Notes under the pieces: model-generated
What the model saw: only the letters and a program-made list of their open reading frames with translations
Told to the model about the DNA's origin: nothing
Databases searched by the model: none
Shown here: positions 1 through 5,593 of the stretch, piece after piece
Layout of the letters: each line of letters opens with the position of its first letter
Position numbering within the stretch: position 1 is the first letter of the stretch
Made by a program: the position numbers and the translations under genes
NCBI GenBank assembly: GCA_937907165.1
Contig: CALCUH010000041.1
Span: 1-6,430 of the forward strand
Length of the DNA: 6,430 nucleotides
DNA from: an uncultured Bacteroidales bacterium
Lineage (GTDB): Bacteria > Bacteroidota > Bacteroidia > Bacteroidales > Paludibacteraceae
Reading direction: 5' to 3'

Positions 1-137
1 GTCTGCCCGCGTGGTACAAGGACTCGCCGCTCGTGGTCACCTACTGCGTCCGCGGCATCCACGATATGGACAAAATGGATCCCAACAAGCTGTTCCCCTA
101 TGCAAATGTTCTCCCCTATGTGGATGAATTTGAATGA
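1..137 (+). CDS. C-terminal end of an unrecognised protein (partial, 5' end outside window)
   Basis: An open frame enters from the left edge (first full codon at 3) and stops with TGA at 135-137, giving 44 visible residues. The end contains WYKDSPLVVTYCVRGIHDMD followed by KLFPYANVLPYVDEFE. It reads like a folded protein terminus with mixed hydrophobic and charged residues, but I do not recognise the family. Support for coding is the uninterrupted frame and the strongly GC-ending codons (CTG, GTC, ACC, TAC, TGC, CGC). The first 60 bases hold 41 G or C by hand count, far richer than the genes downstream. It converges with the small transporter subunit gene, leaving 14 bp between the stops, and no terminator hairpin was seen there. 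Function is left open. Confidence 0.7.
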   Translation, partial: LPAWYKDSPLVVTYCVRGIHDMDKMDPNKLFPYANVLPYVDEFE

Positions 138-151
138 GCATGGGATTGCGC

Positions 152-283
152 TTAATCTTTCTCCACGTTATCGTTCTTCTCTTTTTTCTTCTTATCTACC
201 GTAAGTACTTTGTAGTAGAGCATGCCTGTGATGATGGTGACAGCTCCTTGGATGATGAGCATGAATAAAACCGATGATCTCAT
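152..283 (-). CDS. MetS-like small subunit of the adjacent NSS transporter (43 aa)
   Basis: The frame starts with ATG at 283-281 and ends with TAA at 154-152, encoding 43 residues. Residues about 4-24 form one hydrophobic membrane segment (SSVLFMLIIQGAVTIITGML and two Tyr). The tail is highly charged and lysine-rich (DKKKKEKND), which would place it in the cytoplasm by the positive-inside rule. Its start overlaps the stop of the symporter gene as ATGA, and a strong AAAGGAGGG lies 7 bases before the ATG, so it is probably translated by coupling. Known precedent: Corynebacterium MetP, an NSS importer of methionine and alanine, works with the small membrane protein MetS encoded next to it, and similar short partners are annotated beside bacterial NSS genes. 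The role as partner is inferred from position, length and topology, since similarity at this size is hard to judge by eye. It is too short for most gene finders. Confidence 0.85.
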   Translation of the reverse strand: MRSSVLFMLIIQGAVTIITGMLYYKVLTVDKKKKEKNDNVEKD

Positions 284-1914
284 AGTTTACCCTCCTTTCT
301 CATTTTTAGAATTCGTTTTTCACGGGTGCGTGACGCATGGTAGATAAGCCCGCAGATAAGCGCTATGAGTACCACCATGAATATTCTTGTGGCATCAATA
401 TAGGCGATGTTCGGGTCGTTCGGGTCGATGCCTTGGTGCATCAGCTCCGCCACTACTGCCGTGTCGTCCAGCGGCCATCCTTTTAGACTCAGCAGCGACC
501 AATCGTCGTTTTTCGGCTTGAAAAGCGCCGCGAGGAAGATGGTGATGAGCATGGTAGGGGTGACGTATTTCAAAACGTATTTAAAAAACACGGGTATTTG
601 AATGTCCGCATTATGGTTGATCATCTTCCATCCTTTCTCCACACCCATTACCCATGAGAAGGCGATTGTCTCAATGGTGGCGAAGAGGAAGAGCGAAACT
701 GTTCCTCCCCAGAAATCGTATTGGTCGAAGACCCCATTGCCGAAGAAAAGTATGCAAGGCAACGCCACGAAAAAGAGAATCACGCCCAAAAAGTAGGAGG
801 TGTTCTTTTGCGACCAATTGTAGCTGTTGGATAGAAACGCCACGAAAGGTTGCGAGATGGATAGCGAGGAGGTGATGGCGGCGAAGAACAGTAGTCCGAA
901 AAAGGCGAAGCCCGCCAACGCCGCAAGAAAGTCTCCCCATTGCCCGAAGAGGTAGGGCATGGTGCGGAACCCTAATCCGAAACCGCCGCTTTGCGAGAGT
1001 TCGACCACGCGGTCAATGCCGTAGTAACCCACTGCGATCGGAATGATGAGCGCACTTCCGATGATAATCTCCGTAAATTCGTTGGTGAAGGCGGAGGTCA
1101 TGGAACTGAGCGCTATATCCTCGTCCCGTTTCAGATACGAAGCGTAGGTTTGGATGGCGCCCATTCCGAGTGATAGCGTGAAGAATACTTGTCCCGCCGC
1201 TGCCAACCATACTTTAGGATTGGCGAGCGAGTCTAAATCTGGCGTCCAGAGAAAGTCTATGGCGTCCGTCCCGTCGCATATTGCTCCGTTTACGCCCGCC
1301 TTGATGGTGTACGCCTTGAATACGAGGAAGAGACCGAACAACAATAAAAGCGGCATGCAGATTTTAGCTACCCGTTCTATGCCTTTGCTGATGCCTTTGC
1401 TGAGAATATAGATGTTCAGCGCCAAACAAATTAGAAAACTGATGAATGTGTCGTAAGGAATGCCGAACGTGGACTCTTTCAGATTCAGATAGGTGTCGAA
1501 AAATGCAGAGGTCTCCGCCTCTGTCATGCCCTTGAAGGTGCCGATGACGGAGTGGAACGCATAGGAGAGTATCCAACTCTCGATGTAGCAGTAGTAGGAG
1601 CAGATGATAAGACTGGAGAAGAGTCCTAGGGAGCCTGTATATCTCCAGATCTTGTGGTGGTCGAGCCGCTGCATAATCATCGGCGGGGAGTGATGCCCGT
1701 GCAGACCGCCGAACTTGCCGGTCGACCACTCTATCATAACAAGTGGTAATCCTAAAAGGACGAACGAAACGATGTATGGGATGATGAAGGCGCCGCCTCC
1801 GTTCTGAATGGCTTGAATGGGGAAGCGCAGAAAATTGCCTATGCCCACGGCGCTACCCGCCATCGCTAAAATGAGACCGATTCGTGACCCCCAATTATCT
1901 TTCTTTTGTGCCAT
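280..1914 (-). CDS. Sodium-dependent amino acid symporter, NSS (SLC6/LeuT) family
   Basis: This is an inner-membrane importer of 544 residues that should couple Na+ entry to uptake of an amino acid. With the start at 1914 the numbering matches LeuT residue for residue through TM1 and TM3: W8, R11, A22, V23, G24, G26, N27 (AMAGSAVGIGNFLRFP) and Y107, Y108, E112 (YYCYIESW). TM6 carries FTLSLGMGAIQTYASY (F245, T246, S248). N278 and E282 match LeuT N286 and E290, so chloride independence is likely. A345, T348 and S349 match the Na2 site in TM8. Differences at the substrate site are S21 for LeuT N21, I104 for V104 and M251 for F259, so the substrate cannot be named. A hydrophilic loop of about 45 residues (465-509) separates the last two membrane segments. 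An upstream in-frame ATG at 1950 is rejected because it would lie before the likely transcription start and breaks the LeuT alignment. The gene is coupled to the small subunit gene by ATGA. Confidence 0.96.
   Translation of the reverse strand: MAQKKDNWGSRIGLILAMAGSAVGIGNFLRFPIQAIQNGGGAFIIPYIVSFVLLGLPLVMIEWSTGKFGGLHGHHSPPMIMQRLDHHKIWRYTGSLGLFSSLIICSYYCYIESWILSYAFHSVIGTFKGMTEAETSAFFDTYLNLKESTFGIPYDTFISFLICLALNIYILSKGISKGIERVAKICMPLLLLFGLFLVFKAYTIKAGVNGAICDGTDAIDFLWTPDLDSLANPKVWLAAAGQVFFTLSLGMGAIQTYASYLKRDEDIALSSMTSAFTNEFTEIIIGSALIIPIAVGYYGIDRVVELSQSGGFGLGFRTMPYLFGQWGDFLAALAGFAFFGLLFFAAITSSLSISQPFVAFLSNSYNWSQKNTSYFLGVILFFVALPCILFFGNGVFDQYDFWGGTVSLFLFATIETIAFSWVMGVEKGWKMINHNADIQIPVFFKYVLKYVTPTMLITIFLAALFKPKNDDWSLLSLKGWPLDDTAVVAELMHQGIDPNDPNIAYIDATRIFMVVLIALICGLIYHASRTREKRILKMRKEGKL
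290..298 (-). promoter_or_regulatory. Shine-Dalgarno sequence for the 43-aa small subunit
   Basis: On the - strand the sequence is AAAGGAGGG, followed by 7 bases and then ATG. It lies inside the last codons of the symporter gene (RKEGKL). It is the only clear Shine-Dalgarno match ahead of any start in this window. The symporter and lipoprotein starts are preceded by A/T-rich leaders, and the radical SAM start by the 3' end of pepT. It decides the start of the small gene and suggests strong or tightly coupled translation of the partner. Confidence 0.8.
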
Positions 1915-1928
1915 AAAATGATTTTTTG

Positions 1929-1936
1929 CAAAGATA
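1929..1936 (-). promoter_or_regulatory. Bacteroidota -7 promoter element for the symporter operon
   Basis: The - strand reads TATCTTTG, a full match to the TAnnTTTG element used by the Bacteroidota primary sigma factor. It ends 14 bases before the ATG at 1914, so the transcript leader would be only about ten bases. No TTTG is found at the usual distance upstream; the nearest, at 1951-1948, is only 11 bases away. The -33 part is therefore weak or absent. The position supports the start at 1914 over the ATG at 1950. Confidence 0.6.
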
Positions 1937-1982
1937 ATAAGTTTTGACAAATGACGGTTGCGGACCGATAATCTCTCGCTTG

Positions 1983-1996
1983 AACTTAGCTAAGTT
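1983..1996. repeat. Perfect 14-bp palindrome upstream of the symporter gene
   Basis: AACTTAGCTAAGTT equals its own reverse complement over all 14 bases. It lies about 45 bp upstream of the symporter -7 element. Its last two bases are also the first two of the next inverted repeat (1995-2022). A perfect palindrome without a loop suits a dimeric DNA-binding protein better than an RNA hairpin, but no regulator is known and it could be chance. Confidence 0.5.
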
Positions 1997-2022
1997 GGGG
2001 CACCCTTTTATGAGTGCCCCAA
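1995..2022 (-). terminator. Stem-loop between the lipoprotein and symporter genes, possible terminator
   Basis: The arms TTGGGGCAC (1995-2003) and GTGCCCCAA (2014-2022) pair perfectly over 9 bp around a 10-base loop. It lies 99 bp past the stop of the lipoprotein gene and before the symporter promoter, where a terminator for the upstream unit would be expected. There is no U-tract after it on the - strand (CTTAGCTAAG follows), so it is not a textbook intrinsic terminator. It may instead act as an RNA-stabilising 3' hairpin or as a protein-binding site together with the adjoining palindrome. No convincing gene lies in the rest of 1937-2121. Confidence 0.45.
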
Positions 2023-2121
2023 ATCATTTCCTTGCCAATTGGACCGTTGACGAGAATCTCCTATGCCGCTATCGTTGGGGCTTGTGGGTGCTCACTTTCA
2101 TCCCGCTCGATTCGATTCCTC

Positions 2122-3606
2122 TTATTCCCCGAATTTGAGTCCCAAGGTGATTCCCGCTCTGAAGAGACTTTCTTTCTGATCATCCTTTAATTGGATTGTC
2201 TGTTCTTGTCCATAGAGTAAAACATCATCTACATATCTGAGTTTAGATAACGAGCTGGCGATAGTATAGAATTTGACGGAAAATGCCGCATGCTCGGCTA
2301 CCCAAAATTGGTATTCTATATTGAACATCATACCTAAATTTCCGCCTTTGTAGGTGTATTTTACATAGTCTTCATTCCCTTTATTTCTGTAGCCTGCGTA
2401 GCCCATGGAAATTCCACACAAAAGAGCGTGTCTTCCCATGCTGTATGCGCGGAATGACAGGTTAGCTCCTATGTATGGTAGCCTGATTCTATCGTCGATT
2501 TTGTGGTGTAGCGGTATATCTGAATAGGAATTGACATAGGAATTGACATATCTGGAATCGGATGATATCTGTTCTGAGAATATGAGACCTAATCCTATGG
2601 TTTGATTGAAGTATGTTGTGAATTCTCCGCTAAAGTTAACACCTCTTTTCAGAGCTTCTATGTGGCTAAGGTAAGCTTGCGGTACTGTTTCTGCGATTTT
2701 CGCTAAACGACCGCCGTACCCTGCGTCAAATCCGATGGTGAATTTTTTGTCTGCTCTGTCTATGTAGCTGGCTCTATTCCTTATGGATTCTTTGTTTGAC
2801 GCATTGCCGCCATCCGTTTCCCGTTCTGTGGCTGCGGCGATTGTTTGGGTTGTCTCGTCCCTTTTCGACGTGAAAGATTCGAATGTGAATTTGCCATTAT
2901 CTTCGTCCATCAACAATATTTGGGGACTGTCTCCGAAGAGGCTGGTGGTGCTGGGAACATAACTACATTGTAGGTAATATCTCTTCCCATGCTCCAAATC
3001 GATGGTGACGCTATCCTTGTTATAGCCTTTCAGCCAAAGTGTGTGCCTTCCGGACTCTTTTAACATTATTGTGGTTTTGAAATCCTTTTTGACAGTGCAA
3101 AGAAAAGAATCTTCTAAGAAGAGATTGTAATTCTTCCCTATGTCGTTCATTCTATAGATATTGAGTATCGTATAATTTGTGTCGGACAATATCTCCGGTT
3201 CTTGCTCCGTCTCCCGTAAGGCGCCGAATACGTAGGAGTCGATGTCTTTTATGCGCAAGATTTCAGCTGTAATTCTGTGGCAGGTGCTCGCCCTATCAGG
3301 GAATCTATGTCTTGTGATTTTTATGGCGTTCCCTCCAACTTTCCTAGCCTCTCCTTTCGCTATCTCTATTAATGTGTAGTATGAACATTTCTTGGTGGAG
3401 GTGAATCCTCCTTCTCCGATTTTCACACTGCCTAACACTTCCGCATTCTCTGGAACCACTTGTTTTTTTTCGATGACCTCAACTTTTTCATCTGTAGATA
3501 CTTGCGGATAACTTTTGACGATTTCTGTGCTTACTTTTGGATTGCAACTGACAAATAGACACATCGTCGCTAAATACAATAAATTTAATACTTTTTTTAG
3601 TGTCAT
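2122..3606 (-). CDS. Lipoprotein with DUF2846-like domain fused to a C-terminal outer-membrane beta-barrel
   Basis: The product has 494 residues and appears to have four parts. Residues 1-21 are a lipoprotein signal with lipobox LFVSC (Cys21 lipidated). After the Cys comes NPKVSTE, without the acidic cluster of the Bacteroidota surface-export signal. Residues 50-120 form a small domain with CSYYTLIEIAKGEARKVGGN and STCHRITAEI; Cys74 and Cys109 could form a disulfide. This pattern loosely recalls RcsF/YbjQ-type folds, which is only a guess. Residues 143-245 resemble DUF2846 (NIYRMNDIGKNYNLFLEDS, SGRHTLWLKG, HGKRYYLQC). Residues 287-494 contain about eight alternating amphipathic strands and end in ITLGLKFGE, as in small outer-membrane barrels. 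A polar linker (246-286) precedes the barrel. The start at 3606 is chosen because it gives a proper signal peptide; an upstream in-frame codon at 3693 adds 29 residues that spoil it. The gene is AT-rich (21 of 60 G/C at 2161-2220). Its role is unknown, probably in the envelope. Confidence 0.85.
   Translation of the reverse strand: MTLKKVLNLLYLATMCLFVSCNPKVSTEIVKSYPQVSTDEKVEVIEKKQVVPENAEVLGSVKIGEGGFTSTKKCSYYTLIEIAKGEARKVGGNAIKITRHRFPDRASTCHRITAEILRIKDIDSYVFGALRETEQEPEILSDTNYTILNIYRMNDIGKNYNLFLEDSFLCTVKKDFKTTIMLKESGRHTLWLKGYNKDSVTIDLEHGKRYYLQCSYVPSTTSLFGDSPQILLMDEDNGKFTFESFTSKRDETTQTIAAATERETDGGNASNKESIRNRASYIDRADKKFTIGFDAGYGGRLAKIAETVPQAYLSHIEALKRGVNFSGEFTTYFNQTIGLGLIFSEQISSDSRYVNSYVNSYSDIPLHHKIDDRIRLPYIGANLSFRAYSMGRHALLCGISMGYAGYRNKGNEDYVKYTYKGGNLGMMFNIEYQFWVAEHAAFSVKFYTIASSLSKLRYVDDVLLYGQEQTIQLKDDQKESLFRAGITLGLKFGE
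2524..2547 (-). repeat. In-frame 12-bp tandem duplication in the barrel domain
   Basis: Two perfect copies of ATAGGAATTGAC (+ strand) lie back to back and are followed by a further partial ATA. They encode the repeated residues YVNSYVNSYS at about 353-362 of the lipoprotein-barrel, in a polar stretch between predicted strands. The repeat keeps the reading frame, so copy-number change would lengthen or shorten a loop without breaking the protein. Confidence 0.8.
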
Positions 3607-3636
3607 TTTTTCTCTTTCGTGTTTGATTTTATGCCA

Positions 3637-3644
3637 CAAAAGTA
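3637..3644 (-). promoter_or_regulatory. Bacteroidota -7 promoter element for the lipoprotein gene
   Basis: The - strand reads TACTTTTG, matching TAnnTTTG, and ends 30 bases before the ATG at 3606. It is set in an AT-rich stretch; no TTTG is present at the usual -33 distance. The predicted leader would be about 25 bases, purine-rich near the start (GAAAGAGAAAA) and without a Shine-Dalgarno match. It places the start codon at 3693 upstream of the transcript, which agrees with the signal-peptide argument for 3606. Confidence 0.55.
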
Positions 3645-3762
3645 TGAAATTTTGTCTATTTATATATGTTCTTTGCGCGTTTTTTACAGGCAAATTATAT
3701 GATAGCGACCTAGATGACCGTTGAGATTCCTCGTGGTTAATCTATGGGGAATATTTATATAT

Positions 3763-3785
3763 GGGACGACCATTCAGGTCGCCCC
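3763..3785 (-). terminator. Stem-loop after the radical SAM gene; probable terminator, possibly a dispersed repeat
   Basis: On the - strand GGGGCGACC, loop TGAAT and GGTCGTCCC form a 9-bp stem with one G-U pair. The + strand version has an A-C mismatch at that position, so the structure fits - strand transcripts better. It begins 14 bases after the radical SAM stop at 3800-3802, a typical terminator distance. The sequence that follows (ATATATAAATATTCC) is A/U-rich but not a clean U-tract. The GTAGGGGCGACC...GGTCG core also resembles short intergenic repeats I recall from bacterial genomes, which needs a genome search. The rest of 3607-3799 holds the lipoprotein promoter and no convincing gene. 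Confidence 0.5.
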
Positions 3786-3799
3786 TACTTTTTATCTGA

Positions 3800-5593
3800 T
3801 TATTTGAACCACTCCTTCAACGGAATCTCGAACCCGAGTCCGTGCATATAGTTATAGGTGGCATGGGAGAGTCCCGCACCAACTTTATCTAAATCGTAAT
3901 CGAACTGATAGTCGTAATCTATCTCGTTGTTACAGAATGGATTATGTTGTTCTCCGCAACTCTTTGCTCCGTATTGCTCAGGATTCTTGCCGGATGGACT
4001 GTGGACTGTCATGGCGTACCTATGCCAGTGTGCCGATTGCAACAATCCGTCACGGAACATGTCGCGTACGTTCTTTAGCGCGTCCATGGTCTCTTTGTAG
4101 GTCTCCGTCGGAAATCCGTACATGAGGTAGGCGTGGACCATGATGCCCGCTTCCGTGAGGTTGCGTGTCGTTTCTTTTACTTGATCTACCGTCACACCCT
4201 TGTTCATAAGTTTGAGCAGACGATCGGATGCCACTTCGATGCCGCCCGACACGGCTATGCAGCCGGAGAGTGAAAGGAGTTGACAAAGTTCGGGCGTGTA
4301 GGATTTGTCGAAACGGATGTTGCCCCAATAGGAGACGATGAGTTTCCTGTTGAGTATCTCTTGCGCCACCTCCTTCAATAATTTCGGCGGCAATGCTTCG
4401 TCCACGAAATGGAAGCCGCTTTCGCCTGTCTGCCGCATCACCTCCTCCATCTTGTCCACGAACCGCTTCGCATCGGGCGCCTTGTAACGTTTGATATAGT
4501 CTAATGAGGTGTCGCAGAAGGCACATTTCGCCCAGTAACAGCCGTGCGCCATCACCATCTTGTTCCATTTTCCGTTGGTCCATAGACGGTGCATCGGATT
4601 GAGTGTCTCCGACATGGAGAAATATTTTTCCATCGGTAGTCCGGTGAAATCGGGCGTGTAATCTTCTCCCGAGGAGAGATTTTCCGTGGAGTCGCAACTC
4701 CCCGCTATTTTGTCGTCTTCCAGCCAAAGCGTCCGAATGAGCGATTCTTTGCCGATGATTCCTTGCCTATGCTCGCAGAGACGCAGCAGCGGTAGTTCCC
4801 CGTCGTCATATAAAAGGTAATCCACATATTGGAAGATGCGCTTGTCGCTGATGGATCGCAGCTCCGTGTTGACGAACCCGCCGCCCATGGCGATAGTGAT
4901 TTCAGGGTTGTTGCGCTTAATCCATTGCGCGCATTTTAATGCGGAGTAGAGACATCCGGGAAAAGGAATGGAGAATCCCACCACTTCGGGTCGCTCCGTT
5001 TGAATAAAGTTCTCCAAAATTCCGAGTGTGACTTGGTCAAGCAGTGAAGACTCTTTTTGAAGCTCCGTTTCGATGTCGTCGAAGGTGGGAGCGTAGTTGG
5101 AGATATATTCGGCATATTTGGTCAGATCGAAATGCGGATCCACCATCTCGCGGATATAGTCCGCTATATCTTCTATGAATAGTGTCGCGATATGTTTCGC
5201 CGCATCGAGTGTGCCGCAAGAGCCGAACGCCCATTCTAAATCACCTATGTTGTCGAAACGTGGTCCCTCCGGCAACAAAGTCCGGTTGGCGATACGCTCC
5301 GAAAGGGAGAGGTCCTTGCCCGTCAGAAAACGGATGACGCTTTCCGAACAAGCGATGTAATCCGGGTGGGAGGAAAAGATACGTCTTGCCTTCTTCCCCA
5401 TCTTAAACCCTTCCGTGTCGGCAAAAAGACGGGAGAGAAATTCTTTCGTGTAAATCTCATGAATCAGTTCGATGCCCAAATCATGCTGGCTAACTTCGTA
5501 ACCTTTGCTCCGTAAGAAACCCGTCAGGTAAGCCACGGCGGGGTAGGGCGTGTTGAGCTGCGTGAGTGGCGGCGTGAATAAGGAAACTTTCAT
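3800..5593 (-). CDS. B12-binding-domain-type radical SAM protein with CX4CX2C cluster motif
   Basis: The product is a 597-residue, probably cytoplasmic enzyme. The N-terminus (KVSLFTPPLTQLNTPYPAVA, then GYEVSQHDLGIEL) and residues 202-272 (EVVGFSIPFPGCLYSALKCA, EITIAMGGGF, YVDYLLYDDGELPLLRL) match the two halves of the Rossmann-like domain that binds cobalamin in related enzymes. About 155 mostly helical residues separate the halves. No DxHxxG cobalamin-ligand motif is visible, so B12 binding is doubtful. The radical SAM domain begins near 345 with HGCYWAKCAFCD: Cys352, Cys357 and Cys360 would hold the [4Fe-4S] cluster, spaced CX4CX2C instead of the usual CX3CX2C. SGGIEVASDRLL (449-460) and YGFPTET (492-498) are further radical SAM landmarks. 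The C-terminal part has several Cys and His (HWHRY, CGEQHNPFC). The start overlaps the pepT stop as ATGA, so the two are probably cotranscribed and coupled. The reaction and substrate are unknown. Confidence 0.92.
   Translation of the reverse strand: MKVSLFTPPLTQLNTPYPAVAYLTGFLRSKGYEVSQHDLGIELIHEIYTKEFLSRLFADTEGFKMGKKARRIFSSHPDYIACSESVIRFLTGKDLSLSERIANRTLLPEGPRFDNIGDLEWAFGSCGTLDAAKHIATLFIEDIADYIREMVDPHFDLTKYAEYISNYAPTFDDIETELQKESSLLDQVTLGILENFIQTERPEVVGFSIPFPGCLYSALKCAQWIKRNNPEITIAMGGGFVNTELRSISDKRIFQYVDYLLYDDGELPLLRLCEHRQGIIGKESLIRTLWLEDDKIAGSCDSTENLSSGEDYTPDFTGLPMEKYFSMSETLNPMHRLWTNGKWNKMVMAHGCYWAKCAFCDTSLDYIKRYKAPDAKRFVDKMEEVMRQTGESGFHFVDEALPPKLLKEVAQEILNRKLIVSYWGNIRFDKSYTPELCQLLSLSGCIAVSGGIEVASDRLLKLMNKGVTVDQVKETTRNLTEAGIMVHAYLMYGFPTETYKETMDALKNVRDMFRDGLLQSAHWHRYAMTVHSPSGKNPEQYGAKSCGEQHNPFCNNEIDYDYQFDYDLDKVGAGLSHATYNYMHGLGFEIPLKEWFK

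Noticed and set aside
1364..1729. 121-residue open frame on the - strand inside the symporter gene
   Set aside because: It is frame-shifted against a symporter whose residues align with LeuT throughout; its composition is Arg/His/Leu-rich as expected for a shadow.
1914..1950. Upstream ATG at 1950 as the symporter start
   Set aside because: It lies upstream of the TATCTTTG promoter element, and the added residues break the exact residue-number match with LeuT that the ATG at 1914 gives.
2035..2042. 8-bp palindrome CCAATTGG
   Set aside because: It is too short to be significant and has no partner or spacing that suggests a site.
1944..2138. 64-residue + strand open frame across the intergenic region
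   Set aside because: It covers the palindrome and stem-loop and runs into the end of the lipoprotein gene, has no ribosome binding site and no recognisable sequence.
3606..3693. Upstream start codon at 3693 for the lipoprotein
   Set aside because: It adds 29 charged and polar residues ahead of a good lipoprotein signal and lies upstream of the TACTTTTG promoter element.
3515..3724. 69-residue hydrophobic + strand open frame opposite the lipoprotein start
   Set aside because: Its hydrophobic stretch is the antisense of the AT-rich signal peptide and promoter; no start signal supports it.
3684..3773. 29-residue - strand frame between the radical SAM and lipoprotein genes, considered as a peptide substrate of the radical SAM enzyme
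   Set aside because: It starts inside the stem-loop, has no ribosome binding site, and shows no leader or repeated-residue core typical of a modified peptide precursor.
4050..4727. 225-residue open frame on the - strand inside the radical SAM gene
   Set aside because: It overlaps the radical SAM coding sequence in another frame on the same strand and is rich in Arg, His and Gly with no domain-like pattern; it is a shadow of the real gene.
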